From: Mageeibacillus sp.
GTDB taxonomy: Bacteria > Bacillota > Clostridia > Saccharofermentanales > Saccharofermentanaceae
Length of the DNA stretch: 64,000 nucleotides
Reading direction: 5' to 3'
Assembly: GCA_022484595.1 (NCBI GenBank)
Contig: JAKVLB010000007.1
Span: 1-64,000, forward strand
The notes beneath the pieces were generated by a model, which saw only the letters and a list, made by a program, of their open reading frames with translations, had not been told where the DNA came from and searched no databases. Made by a program: the position numbers and the translations under genes. Every line of letters begins with the position of its first letter. Position 1 is the first letter of the stretch. Positions 1-9,919 of this stretch are shown here, piece after piece.

Positions 1-383
1 ACTGTGCCATTATTGTATGCGACACAATCGAGACCGCCATTGATTTCTCCGAGGAGATAGCGCCGGAACATCTGGAACTTTGCGTCAGAAATCCCGAGGA
101 AACGCTGAAGAGCATTAAGAACTGCGGCGCAGCTTTTCTCGGAAACTATTCACCGGAACCTTTGGGAGATTATTTTGCAGGCCCCAATCACACATTGCCG
201 ACCAGCGGCACCGCGAGATTTTTCTCACCGCTCAACACGGGTGACTTCTACAAGAAAATGAGCGTTATAAACTATAACCGCGAATCGCTTGAACAGACCT
301 ATAAGGATGTCGCGGCATTCGCGGACAGCGAGGGCCTGACCTGCCATGCAGCGGCTGCCAGAGCCAGATTCGAGGAAAAATGA
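1..383 (+). CDS. hisD: Histidinol dehydrogenase, C-terminal part (truncated by window start)
   Basis: Frame translates ...EIAPEHLELCVRNPEETLKSIKNCGAAFLGNYSPEPLGDYFAGPNHTLPTSGTARFFSPL..., the typical HisD C-terminal region; followed by hisC. Confidence 0.95.
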   Translation, partial: CAIIVCDTIETAIDFSEEIAPEHLELCVRNPEETLKSIKNCGAAFLGNYSPEPLGDYFAGPNHTLPTSGTARFFSPLNTGDFYKKMSVINYNRESLEQTYKDVAAFADSEGLTCHAAAARARFEEK

Positions 384-1507
384 GCAGATTCTGGAACAGA
401 AAAATTAATGAGATAGTACCTTATGTGGCCGGAGAACAGCCGCGCCGCGGGACAAAAGTTATAAAACTCAATACCAACGAGAATCCTTTTCCGCCGTCAC
501 CGAAGGTCGCGGAATCGATAGCTCAGTTTGATATTGCGGATCTTCGATTGTATCCCGATACCGATGCGACTCTTGTGGCGGAGGCAATTGCTGCACAGGA
601 AGGCGTGTCTCCGGAACAGATATTTGTGGGAAACGGTTCTGACGAAGTCCTGGCGCTTTGTTTCCAGACTTTTTTTGAGACGCGGGACAACAGCGTGCTG
701 CCTGTTCTTACGCCGGAGTTCTCATACAGCTTCTATCCTGTTTTCGAAGAATTCTATAATATCAAGGCGGCGAAAATACCGCTTCACGAGGAATACAGGC
801 TGGACGCTTCCGACTATGTCGATGTTGCCAATTGCGGAATCTGCATAGCGAATCCGAATGCGCCTACATCCCGTGCAATCGCGCTGGAAGACATCGCCCT
901 GATCTGCAGGAGCAATCCAGACAGTGTTGTAATCATTGACGAAGCCTATGCTTATTTTGAAGAGAAGTATGAGACAGCTGTGAGCCTGCTCGGGCAGTTC
1001 CCCAACCTTTGTGTAGTCAGAACCCTGTCGAAGTCATACAGCCTTGCCGGGCTCAGAGTAGGGTATGCAATTGCTTCGGAAGAGCTGATAGAAGGTCTGA
1101 AGAGAGCGAGGGATTCATTTAACTCCTATCCTATAGACAGGCTCGCGCAGACCGCGGCGGCAGCGGCGATAAATGACCGGAAGTATCACGAGATATGCAG
1201 AGTAAAAATTATTGAGGCGCGTGAGTATACGGTTCGTGAACTGACAAGACTGGGATTTGCCATGCCTGAGTCATCGGCGAATTTCGTTTTCGCAAAACCG
1301 CCTGCAATAATAAGCGCTGAAACACTGTACAAAAATCTTCGCGCAAAGGGTATACTTGTTAGGTATTTCGGCACGCCCGGAATCAGCGATCACTTAAGGA
1401 TAGCGATAGGTACCCGAGAGGAGATGGAACAGTTCATATCGCAGGTTGAGAAGGAGGTAACGGATGTCCAGGATTGCAACAGTTGCAAGGAAGACCAAAG
1501 AGACTGA
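380..1507 (+). CDS. hisC: Histidinol-phosphate aminotransferase
   Basis: KLNTNENPFPPSP, VRTLSKSYSLAGLRVGYAIA motifs; his operon context. Confidence 0.95.
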   Translation: MSRFWNRKINEIVPYVAGEQPRRGTKVIKLNTNENPFPPSPKVAESIAQFDIADLRLYPDTDATLVAEAIAAQEGVSPEQIFVGNGSDEVLALCFQTFFETRDNSVLPVLTPEFSYSFYPVFEEFYNIKAAKIPLHEEYRLDASDYVDVANCGICIANPNAPTSRAIALEDIALICRSNPDSVVIIDEAYAYFEEKYETAVSLLGQFPNLCVVRTLSKSYSLAGLRVGYAIASEELIEGLKRARDSFNSYPIDRLAQTAAAAAINDRKYHEICRVKIIEAREYTVRELTRLGFAMPESSANFVFAKPPAIISAETLYKNLRAKGILVRYFGTPGISDHLRIAIGTREEMEQFISQVEKEVTDVQDCNSCKEDQRD

Positions 1508-2054
1508 CATCAAGGTTGAAATCAATCTTGACGGAACCGGCAGAAGCAATATCGATACGGGAATAGGCTTTTTCGACCACATGCTTACGGCACTGGCGAA
1601 GCACTCCGGCATTGACATGAATGTTGCCTGCATAGGAGACCTCGACGTTGACAGTCATCACTCCGTCGAAGATACAGGAATTGTGCTCGGAACAGCCGTA
1701 GCACAGGCGCTGGGGGATAAGACCGGAATCAGAAGATTCGGAAGTGCCGCAATTCCTATGGATGAGGCGCTCGGTAAGGCGATAATTGATATATCCGGAA
1801 GACCGTTTATCGTTTTTGATTGCGAATTTGCAGGAGATATGTGCGGACAGATGGATACCCAGCTGTTCGAGGAGTTCTTCAGGAGCTTCGCTTTCAATGC
1901 GGGAATTACGCTTCATATAAGCGCGCCGTACGGAAATAATGATCACCACAAGGCAGAGGCGATGTTCAAAGCCCTTGCCCGCGCACTCCGTGAAGCATGT
2001 GAAGAGGATCCGAGGTTCAAAGGCCAGATTGTGTCCACCAAGGGCAGTCTGTAA
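1464..2054 (+). CDS. hisB: Imidazoleglycerol-phosphate dehydratase
   Basis: GTGRSNIDTGIGFFDHMLTALAKHSGIDM, DSHHSVEDTGIVLG motifs. Confidence 0.96.
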   Translation: MSRIATVARKTKETDIKVEINLDGTGRSNIDTGIGFFDHMLTALAKHSGIDMNVACIGDLDVDSHHSVEDTGIVLGTAVAQALGDKTGIRRFGSAAIPMDEALGKAIIDISGRPFIVFDCEFAGDMCGQMDTQLFEEFFRSFAFNAGITLHISAPYGNNDHHKAEAMFKALARALREACEEDPRFKGQIVSTKGSL

Positions 2055-2085
2055 ATCAGTTATTACAATATCGGGAGGATATTTT

Positions 2086-2967
2086 ATGTTAATCAAAGAC
2101 ACAAGTTTCATCGACATGCCGGTTTTTGCGCAGGGCAAGGTCAGGAATATTTACGATCTGGGCGATTCGCTTCTCATGGTTGTAACAGACAGAATATCGG
2201 CGTTTGACGTCATTTTCGACGAGCTGATTCCTGACAAGGGAAGGGTGCTCAGCTCGATTTCAGCGTTCTGGTTCGACTACACCAAAGATATAATCCCCAA
2301 CCATGTTATTTCCACAAATCCCGCCGAGTATCCCAATGGCTTTGACAAATACAGGGAAGAGCTTGAAGGCAGATCAATGCTCGTCAAAAAGGTTGCAATG
2401 CTTCCTGCCGAGTGTATTGTAAGAGGCTACCTCGAAGGTTCCGCGCTCAAGGAATACAGACAGTCCGGCACAGTCGGCGGCGTATTGATGCCGGAAGGCC
2501 TCGTTCAGGCTGATAAGCTTCCTGAGCCTGTCTTCACTCCGTCAACAAAAGAAGAGACCGGTCACGATATCAACATTACATACGACAGACTTGTTGAAAT
2601 ACTTGGCGAAGATACTGCAAAGCAGCTTCGCGACGCTTCGCTCAACCTCTACAGGAAGGTCTCTGATTTCGCACTGACAAAGGGTCTTATACTTGCAGAT
2701 ACGAAGTTTGAGTTCGGCAAGATTGACGGCAAGCTCGTCGTGGCAGATGAGATGTTCACTCCTGATTCCTCCAGATTCTGGGATGCCGCGGATTATCAGC
2801 CGGGAAGAGCGCAGAAGAGCTTTGACAAGCAGTTCTTAAGAGAATGGCTTGAGACACTGGATTGGGATAAGACATATCCGGCTCCGCACCTTCCGAAGGA
2901 AATCATTGACAAGACCGCGGACAAATACAGGGAGTGCTACAGCCGTATAACCGGAAAGGAAATCTGA
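2086..2967 (+). CDS. purC: Phosphoribosylaminoimidazole-succinocarboxamide synthase (SAICAR synthetase)
   Basis: AQGKVRNIYDLGDSLLMVVTDRISAFDVIF, ECIVRGYLEGSALKEY; ATG 2086 preceded by gggagga RBS. Confidence 0.95.
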   Translation: MLIKDTSFIDMPVFAQGKVRNIYDLGDSLLMVVTDRISAFDVIFDELIPDKGRVLSSISAFWFDYTKDIIPNHVISTNPAEYPNGFDKYREELEGRSMLVKKVAMLPAECIVRGYLEGSALKEYRQSGTVGGVLMPEGLVQADKLPEPVFTPSTKEETGHDINITYDRLVEILGEDTAKQLRDASLNLYRKVSDFALTKGLILADTKFEFGKIDGKLVVADEMFTPDSSRFWDAADYQPGRAQKSFDKQFLREWLETLDWDKTYPAPHLPKEIIDKTADKYRECYSRITGKEI

Positions 2968-2968
2968 T

Positions 2969-3571
2969 TTGATAGCCATAATTGACTACAAAATGGGTAA
3001 TCTCGGATCGGTGAGGAAAGCGCTGACGCACCTTCACTATGATTCGGTCATAACATCCGATCCGTCAGTGATAGCAGCCGCATCCGGAGTGATTCTTCCG
3101 GGTGTCGGAGCGTTCGGACCCGCGATGAAGAACATCAGGGCCGCAGGACTCGATAATGTTATCAAAGGGATTGCAGAAAAGGGGACACCGTTTCTCGGAA
3201 TATGTCTGGGCATGCAGCTCCTGTTTGATTCATCTGAAGAGAGCGAGTCTGTAAAAGGACTCGGAATAATTCATGGCAGAGTCCTGAGATTTCCATCAGA
3301 GCGCGGACTTAAGGTTCCGCAGATGGGGTGGAACAGGCTAACGAAGGTAACAGGATCACTTCTCACCGAAGGCGACTATGTTTACTTTGTTCATTCCTTT
3401 TATTGCTGCCCCGACAATGAGTCAGATTGTGCGGCATATACCGACTACAGCGTCAGATATTGCAGCGCCGTTGAGCGCGGCAATATTTTCGCCACACAGT
3501 TCCATCCGGAGAAGAGCGGCGAGGCCGGTCTTGAGATTCTGAACAGATTTGCCGGGAGGACGAGACAATGA
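2969..3571 (+). CDS. hisH: Imidazole glycerol phosphate synthase, glutamine amidotransferase subunit (TTG start)
   Basis: IIDYKMGNLGSVRKAL, FLGICLGMQLLFDSSEES, QFHPEKSG. Confidence 0.95.
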   Translation: MIAIIDYKMGNLGSVRKALTHLHYDSVITSDPSVIAAASGVILPGVGAFGPAMKNIRAAGLDNVIKGIAEKGTPFLGICLGMQLLFDSSEESESVKGLGIIHGRVLRFPSERGLKVPQMGWNRLTKVTGSLLTEGDYVYFVHSFYCCPDNESDCAAYTDYSVRYCSAVERGNIFATQFHPEKSGEAGLEILNRFAGRTRQ

Positions 3572-4281
3572 TAATTCTTCCTGCAATCGACCTGATAGGC
3601 GGCAAATGTGTCCGGCTGAGACAGGGCAGATATGATGATGTTACTGTTTACAGTGATGACCCGGTTTCGCAGGCGGAAAGTTTTCGCGACGCAGGTGCGC
3701 AATGGATTCACATCGTCGACCTTGACGCAGCCAAAAGCGGCATTCCGGAAAACTTCAGAATAATCTCCGAGATTGCCCGCACAACCGGGCTTAAAGTTGA
3801 TACCGGAGGCGGAGTGCGCAACATGGATACCCTGAGCCGCTGGATTGAAGATTACTCGGTGTCACGCGTTGTGCTCGGCACGGCGGCGGTTAAGGATCCG
3901 GAATTTACGAGACTTGCGATCGAGCGTTATCATGAGAAGGTCGCAATCGGAATAGATGCCCACGACGGTTTCGTTTCTGTTGACGGCTGGACTTCGGATT
4001 CAAAGCTTTGCGCTATTGACTTTGCCCTCATGATGAAGGATATAGGCGCTTCAACGGTTGTATTCACCGACATAGGAAGAGACGGCATGCTTACAGGTCC
4101 GGCAGTTGAAGCTACGGCTGAGATGGTCGCCAGAACCGGGTTAGACGTCATAGCGTCAGGCGGAATCGGCTGTGACGAGGATATTTCCGCGATAAAAGAG
4201 TCGGGGTGTGCCGGAGTCATTGTCGGGAAAGCCATTTACGAGGGAAGGGTGAATCTTAGAAAATGCTTACAAAACGTATAA
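3568..4281 (+). CDS. hisA: Phosphoribosylformimino-5-aminoimidazole carboxamide ribotide isomerase
   Basis: [49 protein letters not shown]. Confidence 0.95.
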   Translation: MIILPAIDLIGGKCVRLRQGRYDDVTVYSDDPVSQAESFRDAGAQWIHIVDLDAAKSGIPENFRIISEIARTTGLKVDTGGGVRNMDTLSRWIEDYSVSRVVLGTAAVKDPEFTRLAIERYHEKVAIGIDAHDGFVSVDGWTSDSKLCAIDFALMMKDIGASTVVFTDIGRDGMLTGPAVEATAEMVARTGLDVIASGGIGCDEDISAIKESGCAGVIVGKAIYEGRVNLRKCLQNV

Positions 4282-5381
4282 TCCCCTGCCTGGACGTCAA
4301 AGACGGCAGAGTCGTCAAGGGCGTAAATTTTGTGTCGCTTCGAGATGCCGGAGATCCTGTCGAGTGTGCGAAAACATATAATCTTTCAGGTGCCGACGAA
4401 CTGGTTTTTCTTGATATCACCGCCACATTGGAATCGCGCGACACCACGGTTGATATGGTCAGGCGTGTTGCATCGGAGGTTTTCATTCCGTTTACTGTGG
4501 GCGGAGGAATCAGGACCTGCGACGATATAAGGCTGATGCTCAATGCGGGTGCCGATAAAGTATCGCTCAACTCCGCAGCTGTCAGCAATCACGGATTTGT
4601 CCGGGAGGCTGCCCGGATGTTCGGGTCACAGTGCATCGTAGTTGCGATAGATGTCAAGGCGAGAGATTACGGGTTTGCTTCAGGCTATGAGGTTGTAATT
4701 GCGGGCGGAACACAGCCCACAGGTATAGATGCACTGGAATGGGCGCACCGCGTCGTTGAGCTCGGATGTGGCGAGATTCTGCTTACATCGATGGACAAAG
4801 ACGGAACCAAATCCGGTTATGACAACAGAATCACCTCGATGATTTCCGGCTCTGTAGGGGTTCCGGTTATAGCGTCAGGCGGAGCGGGTTCACTTGAAGA
4901 TTTCGCGGAAGCCATCAATACAGGCAAGGCTGACGCGGTTCTCGCGGCGAGTCTCTTTCATTTCGGCGAGATTAAAATCAACGATCTGAAAGATTATCTG
5001 AGCGGACGTGATATACCGGTCAGACAGATACCGCGAACTCTTGATATGTGGTCGCACATGAAGAAAAACAGTGACGGTATGGTTGTTGCGATAACACAGG
5101 ACTTTGCAAGCGGCGAAGTTCTTATGACGGCATATATGAACTACGAGGCCTTTAAACTTACATGCGAGACGGGATACATGCACTACTATTCGCGTTCGCG
5201 CAAGCAGCTGTGGAAGAAAGGCGAGACTTCGGGTCATGTCCAGAGAGTCGACAGCTGCCGGATTGACTGCGACAGAGATACTCTGCTATACAGGATAGAT
5301 CAGACAGGCGCCGCGTGCCATACCGGGAACAGATCGTGTTTCTATACCCCGCTGGACACATGGGATCTTGGCACCGATTAG
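4263..5381 (+). CDS. hisF-hisI: HisF-HisI fusion: imidazole glycerol phosphate synthase cyclase subunit + phosphoribosyl-AMP cyclohydrolase
   Basis: Residues ~1-255 HisF ([19 protein letters not shown]...), residues ~265-372 HisI ([42 protein letters not shown]) in one uninterrupted frame. Confidence 0.93.
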   Translation: MLTKRIIPCLDVKDGRVVKGVNFVSLRDAGDPVECAKTYNLSGADELVFLDITATLESRDTTVDMVRRVASEVFIPFTVGGGIRTCDDIRLMLNAGADKVSLNSAAVSNHGFVREAARMFGSQCIVVAIDVKARDYGFASGYEVVIAGGTQPTGIDALEWAHRVVELGCGEILLTSMDKDGTKSGYDNRITSMISGSVGVPVIASGGAGSLEDFAEAINTGKADAVLAASLFHFGEIKINDLKDYLSGRDIPVRQIPRTLDMWSHMKKNSDGMVVAITQDFASGEVLMTAYMNYEAFKLTCETGYMHYYSRSRKQLWKKGETSGHVQRVDSCRIDCDRDTLLYRIDQTGAACHTGNRSCFYTPLDTWDLGTD

Positions 5382-5456
5382 TGACAGACCTGACGCCCGG
5401 CTTCAGGCATTTCCCAAACCGGTACAGATATACAAACGAAGCAGGAGGATATACAG

Positions 5457-5735
5457 ATGGATATCATGAGAGAACTTTACAGCGTAATTGCCGACCGCAA
5501 GGCAAACCCGGTGGAGGGTTCGTATACGAATTATCTTTTCGACAAGGGCACGGACAAGATATCGAAAAAACTCGGTGAAGAAGCCGTCGAGACTGTTATC
5601 GCCGCGTCCCAGCGTGACCGCAAGGCTACGATTCAGGAGATTGCAGATCTTGAATATCATCTTCTTGTGCTCATGGTCGACAGGGGCATTACACTCGATG
5701 ATGTTGAAGCAGAATTAAGATCAAGAAGAAGTTGA
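5457..5735 (+). CDS. hisE: Phosphoribosyl-ATP pyrophosphohydrolase
   Basis: SYTNYLFDKGTDKISKKLGEEAVETVIAA. Confidence 0.93.
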   Translation: MDIMRELYSVIADRKANPVEGSYTNYLFDKGTDKISKKLGEEAVETVIAASQRDRKATIQEIADLEYHLLVLMVDRGITLDDVEAELRSRRS

Positions 5736-5765
5736 TTGACTTTTGCAGTAGGACTGTGATACAAT
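5736..5765 (+). promoter_or_regulatory. Probable sigma70-type promoter for rpmG-secE-nusG
   Basis: TTGACT (5736) - 18 nt - TACAAT (5760). Confidence 0.55.
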
Positions 5766-5868
5766 CTTCAAGCTAAACCCATAGAGGTCTTCTTTTAGTG
5801 CGCAAATTTGCGCCGCCTAAGACCGTGATTAATAGGGGCTCGGACAATAATTTCGGAGGTATCAGACC

Positions 5869-6033
5869 ATGGCAAAGGCCGGTGCGCGTGATAAGATCAC
5901 TCTTGCATGCACAGAATGCAAGCAGAGAAACTATCAGACATTTAAGAACAAGAAGAACGATACAGAAAGGCTTGAGCTGAAGAAGTACTGCCCTTTCTGC
6001 CGTAAGCACACGATTCATAGAGAATCCAAGTAA
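5869..6033 (+). CDS. rpmG: 50S ribosomal protein L33 (54 aa, missing from the ORF track)
   Basis: [57 protein letters not shown] ggaggt; located before secE. Confidence 0.95.
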   Translation: MAKAGARDKITLACTECKQRNYQTFKNKKNDTERLELKKYCPFCRKHTIHRESK

Positions 6034-6051
6034 TTTCGAAGGATAAATGCA

Positions 6052-6393
6052 ATGGCGGATAAGAAAGCTAACATCTTTAAGCGTACAGGCAAGAAGTTCG
6101 GCGAGGTGATTGCGGAGCTTAAGCGGGTCGTATGGCCCACTAAGGAGAAGCTCGCAAAGACTTCCGCTGTTGTTCTGCTTGTTATTGTATTCTTCGCTGT
6201 ATATCTGACACTCATTGGCCAGGGCGGCCGCTGGGTTCTGGATAAGATCGGTTTCTACGATACAGTCGAGACATCTGCTACCGAGAGTTCCGCTTCCGAT
6301 ACAGTTGCCTCTGAATCTGCAACAGCGTCAGAGACCGCAGCTTCCGCGGAGTCCGTAACAGAATCCGTGGTTAACGAGAGCAGCGAAGGCTGA
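6052..6393 (+). CDS. secE: Preprotein translocase subunit SecE with Ser/Thr/Glu/Ala-rich C-terminal tail
   Basis: FGEVIAELKRVVWPTKEKLAKTSAVVLLVIVFFAVYL; between rpmG and nusG. Confidence 0.92.
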   Translation: MADKKANIFKRTGKKFGEVIAELKRVVWPTKEKLAKTSAVVLLVIVFFAVYLTLIGQGGRWVLDKIGFYDTVETSATESSASDTVASESATASETAASAESVTESVVNESSEG

Positions 6394-6411
6394 TTTACAG
6401 GAGTAATATAA

Positions 6412-6960
6412 ATGCCGGAGAATAACGAGGCCAAGTGGTATATAATACACACTTTTGGCGGATATGAGAAGAAAGTAAAGATGTCCATTGAGAGCTATGC
6501 GCAGGCGCAGGGTATGCAGGACATCATTCAGGAGGTTTTCCTTCCGACTGACGTGGTTGTCGAGACTAAGAACGGCAAACGCAAGGAGAAGGAAGTGCTT
6601 CGTTTTCCCAATTATCTATTTCTCAAGCTCGTGTACGGCAACAATGATAAGCTTGATAAGGAACTCTGGTACAGAATCCGCAACACCAACGGCGTTACGG
6701 GATTTGTAGCACCTGATCCCAACAAGCCGATTCCGATGACGGAAGAGGACCAGATCAAGATGGGTCTTATCGTTCCTACAGTGGTTGAGGTTGATTACCA
6801 GATCGGCGATCTTATCATTATTACTGACGGTCCGTTCAAGGACAACAAGGCAGTGGTCAAGGATATCAACGCCGAGAAGCAGCAGGTTACGGTCACAGTA
6901 TCAATGTTCGGTCGTGAGACGCCTGTCACACTTGATTTCATCAAGGTGAGAAAGGTCTGA
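6412..6960 (+). CDS. nusG: Transcription termination/antitermination protein NusG
   Basis: AKWYIIHTFGGYEKKVKMSIE, FPNYLFLKL, VTGFVAPDPNKPIPM. Confidence 0.95.
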   Translation: MPENNEAKWYIIHTFGGYEKKVKMSIESYAQAQGMQDIIQEVFLPTDVVVETKNGKRKEKEVLRFPNYLFLKLVYGNNDKLDKELWYRIRNTNGVTGFVAPDPNKPIPMTEEDQIKMGLIVPTVVEVDYQIGDLIIITDGPFKDNKAVVKDINAEKQQVTVTVSMFGRETPVTLDFIKVRKV

Positions 6961-7021
6961 TTAAGGTTTATTGGAGTGCATACTGCACTTTATATAAAAA
7001 TATTTTTGGGAGGTGGCCAAT

Positions 7022-7447
7022 ATGGCTAAGAAAGTCACAGGCTATGTAAAATTACAGATCCCTGCAGGCAAAGCAACACCAGCGCCGCCGGTAGGACCAG
7101 CTCTTGGACAGCACGGTATCAACATCGCGCAGTTTGTCAAAGAGTTTAATGAGAGAACAGCGAAGGATGCAGGACTCGTTATTCCTGTAATTATTACGGT
7201 TTATGCAGACCGTTCCTTTACATTCATCACAAAGACTCCGCCGGTACCCGTTTTGCTTAAGAAGACTGCAAAGATCGAGAAAGCATCCGGCAGACCTAAT
7301 ACAGAAAAGGTTGCTACGGTATCTATGGATGATTGCAGACAGATTGCACAGATTAAGATGCCTGATGTAAATGCAGCAGACGTTGAGGCTTGCGCAAGAA
7401 TGGTTGCAGGCACGGCACGTTCCATGGGAATTGTCGTTAAGGACTGA
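7022..7447 (+). CDS. rplK: 50S ribosomal protein L11
   Basis: [37 protein letters not shown]. Confidence 0.97.
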   Translation: MAKKVTGYVKLQIPAGKATPAPPVGPALGQHGINIAQFVKEFNERTAKDAGLVIPVIITVYADRSFTFITKTPPVPVLLKKTAKIEKASGRPNTEKVATVSMDDCRQIAQIKMPDVNAADVEACARMVAGTARSMGIVVKD

Positions 7448-7462
7448 GAAAGGAGATAGAGC

Positions 7463-8155
7463 ATGAAGACTGGTAAAAGATATGCTGAAATAGCAAAGTT
7501 CGTAGACCGCACTACACTCTATGATCCTTCTGAAGCCGTAAAGCTTGTTGTTGCAACAGGCAAGGCAAAGTTCGATGAGACTGTAGAGCTTCACGTACGC
7601 CTGGGCGTAGATTCACGTCATGCTGACCAGCAGGTCAGAGGCGCTGTAGTACTTCCTTACGGTACAGGCCGTACAAAGAAGGTTCTCGTACTTGCAAAGG
7701 GTCCCAAGGCTGATGAAGCTAAGGCAGCCGGCGCTGAGTATGTAGGCGATGATGACATGATTGAGAAGATCCAGAAAGAGAACTGGTTTGATTTTGACGT
7801 AATCATTGCAACACCTGATATGATGGGCAAGTTAGGCCGTCTTGGTAAGGTCTTGGGTCCTAAGGGCCTGATGCCTAACCCTAAGGCAGGAACAGTAACG
7901 ATGGATGTTACAAAGGCTGTTAACGAAGTTAAGGCCGGTAAGATCGAGTACAGACTTGACAAGGCTAACATTATTCACTGCCCGATCGGCAAGGTTTCCT
8001 TCGGTGAAGAGAAGCTCGCCGAGAACCTTAAGGCAATAATGGATGCAATCGTTAAGGCAAAGCCGTCCGCAGCAAAGGGACAGTACATCAAGAACTGTTC
8101 AATTGCTTCAACAATGGGCCCCGGAATCAAGGTTAACGCCCAGAAGTTCGGCTGA
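7463..8155 (+). CDS. rplA: 50S ribosomal protein L1
   Basis: [38 protein letters not shown]. Confidence 0.97.
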   Translation: MKTGKRYAEIAKFVDRTTLYDPSEAVKLVVATGKAKFDETVELHVRLGVDSRHADQQVRGAVVLPYGTGRTKKVLVLAKGPKADEAKAAGAEYVGDDDMIEKIQKENWFDFDVIIATPDMMGKLGRLGKVLGPKGLMPNPKAGTVTMDVTKAVNEVKAGKIEYRLDKANIIHCPIGKVSFGEEKLAENLKAIMDAIVKAKPSAAKGQYIKNCSIASTMGPGIKVNAQKFG

Positions 8156-8162
8156 TAAAAAA

Positions 8163-8325
8163 CAATTAAATACCAATCTGCCAAAGACAGCAGGTGAACG
8201 CAGGCTTAACCGCGTTCTTAAATGTGCCACTTAACAGCGGGCATAGCCGGCCGAGGAAGATGAGATACTTTTCGCGAAGTACTATTCTGCCCCTGCGCTG
8301 CTGTTTTTGGCGCAGGGGTTTTTAA
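8163..8325 (+). ncRNA. Ribosomal protein L10 leader with terminal hairpin/attenuator
   Basis: ctgccaaagacagcaggtgaacg... element upstream of rplJ, ending in cccctgcgc-N-gcgcaggggttttt (8290-8323). Confidence 0.8.
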
Positions 8326-8357
8326 TAGCAAAAATAACACAAGGAGGAAAACCGAAT

Positions 8358-8915
8358 ATGGCAAGTGACAAAATTCTTGCAGCTAAGCAGAAGCACGTAG
8401 AAGAGCTTGTAGAGGCGCTCAAAGGTTCGACAACATATGTTTTCGTATCTTCACGCGGACTCACAGTGGAACAGGACACAGTCCTCAGATCTGATCTTCG
8501 TAAAGCAGGCGTTCAGTTCAAGGTAATTAAGAACACAACTCTTAAGCTGGTTTTCGAGAAACTCGGATTCAGCGGTCTTGAGGATACTTTCAAGGGTCCT
8601 ACGACAGTTGCATTCTCAAACGACCTTATCGCACCCGCAAAGGTAATTGCTAAGTATGCAGAAGATTACGAGCCTTTGGAGATCAAGTCCGCTATTATTG
8701 ATGGCAAGATATCAACAGCAGCAGACGTTATCGCTCTTTCCAAGGTACCGGATCCGACAACACTTTACACACAGGTTGCTTATTCTATGCTTTTCCCTTT
8801 CACAAAGCTCGCTATGCTGGTCAAGGCAGTTGCAGAGAAGAATGAAGAGAACAGCGGAGCATCCGCACCGGCAGCTGAAGAAGCTGCAGCACCTGCAGAA
8901 ACACCTGCAGAGTAA
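8358..8915 (+). CDS. rplJ: 50S ribosomal protein L10
   Basis: MASDKILAAKQKHVEELVEALKGSTTYVFVSSRGLTVEQ; ATG after aaggagga. Confidence 0.95.
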   Translation: MASDKILAAKQKHVEELVEALKGSTTYVFVSSRGLTVEQDTVLRSDLRKAGVQFKVIKNTTLKLVFEKLGFSGLEDTFKGPTTVAFSNDLIAPAKVIAKYAEDYEPLEIKSAIIDGKISTAADVIALSKVPDPTTLYTQVAYSMLFPFTKLAMLVKAVAEKNEENSGASAPAAEEAAAPAETPAE

Positions 8916-8945
8916 TCAATCGACTTTCATTAGGAGGAAAACAAA

Positions 8946-9320
8946 ATGGCTAGTGAGAAAATTACAAACATTCTTGAAGAAATCAAGACATTGTCAGTTA
9001 TGGAGCTCTTCGATCTCGAGAAGGCTATCGAAGACGAGTTTGGTGTATCTGCAGCTTCTGTTGCAGTAGCAGCACCTGCAGGCGGCGCAGCAGCTGCTGC
9101 TGAGGAGCAGACTGAATTTACAGTTATGCTCAAGAGCTTCGGTGATTCCAAGATGGGTGTCATCAAGGCTGTCAAGGATGCACTCGGCATGGGTCTTAAG
9201 GATGCCAAGGAGCTCGTTGAGAAGGCACCTGTTGCCCTCAAGGAGAATGTTTCCAAGGACGAGGCTGATGAGCTTATGAAGAAGCTTGACGGCTGCGGCG
9301 GCGAGCTTGAGATCAAGTAA
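8946..9320 (+). CDS. rplL: 50S ribosomal protein L7/L12
   Basis: [33 protein letters not shown]...[13 protein letters not shown]. Confidence 0.97.
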   Translation: MASEKITNILEEIKTLSVMELFDLEKAIEDEFGVSAASVAVAAPAGGAAAAAEEQTEFTVMLKSFGDSKMGVIKAVKDALGMGLKDAKELVEKAPVALKENVSKDEADELMKKLDGCGGELEIK

Positions 9321-9346
9321 TCGGTTACTGAATAATTGCTGATTGG

Positions 9347-9377
9347 AATCCCGGCCTTTTATCGGCCGGGATTTTTT
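9347..9377 (+). terminator. Rho-independent terminator after rplL
   Basis: aatcccggccttttatcggccgggatttttta. Confidence 0.85.
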
Positions 9378-9510
9378 ATATCAGGCAAGGACATGATACT
9401 TCGCTCTGATTAGTCAGGTGGGGCTTCTTCTGAAACTTTTTGCTTCATTCGGAGTAACAATATTCTTGACAATCCGGGACATAGCCGATATAATCTTTTA
9501 GCATTGTCGT

Positions 9511-9587
9511 GGCGGCATAGCTCAGCTGGCTAGAGCGTCCGGTTCATACCCGGCAGGTCGTAGGTTCAAATCCCACTGCCGCTACCA
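9511..9587 (+). tRNA. tRNA-Met (CAT anticodon), CCA encoded
   Basis: Cloverleaf ggcggca...ggttcatacccggcag...tgccgctacca; paired acceptor stem. Confidence 0.93.
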
Positions 9588-9595
9588 TTATATAA

Positions 9596-9670
9596 GGCCC
9601 GTTGGTCAACCGGCTAAGACGTCGCCCTTTCACGGCGGAGTAACGAGTTCAACTCTCGTACGGGTCACCA
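9596..9670 (+). tRNA. tRNA-Glu (TTC), CCA encoded
   Basis: ggcccgt...cgccctttcacggcgg...acgggtcacca. Confidence 0.93.
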
Positions 9671-9672
9671 AT

Positions 9673-9747
9673 GGTACCATAGCCAAGTGGTAAGGCAAGG
9701 GTCTGCAAAACCCTGATGCCCCGGTTCAAATCCGGGTGGTACCTCCA
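9673..9747 (+). tRNA. tRNA-Cys (GCA), CCA encoded
   Basis: ggtacca...agggtctgcaaaaccct...tggtacctcca. Confidence 0.93.
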
Positions 9748-9777
9748 CAATAACATCGCGATGGCGGTGACGAACAA

Positions 9778-9808
9778 GCCGAGAGAGTATTATCTCTCGG
9801 CTTTTTTT
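9778..9808 (+). terminator. Rho-independent terminator after tRNA cluster
   Basis: gccgagagagtattatctctcggcttttttt. Confidence 0.85.
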
Positions 9809-9919
9809 GAGTAAACAATGACGTATCGGTCCTAATCTGATACCGATTGCAAACGAGTCAGGCGTTGGATACAATACGAGTTATTGGCTACCATAAGGAT
9901 AAAAGGAAGGCGTGATTAT

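Noticed and set aside
1434-2138. 234-aa minus-strand ORF opposite hisB
   Set aside because: Antisense to an unambiguous hisB; no RBS or recognisable family.
7052-7594. 180-aa minus-strand ORF opposite rplK
   Set aside because: Cys/Arg-rich antisense translation of ribosomal protein genes.
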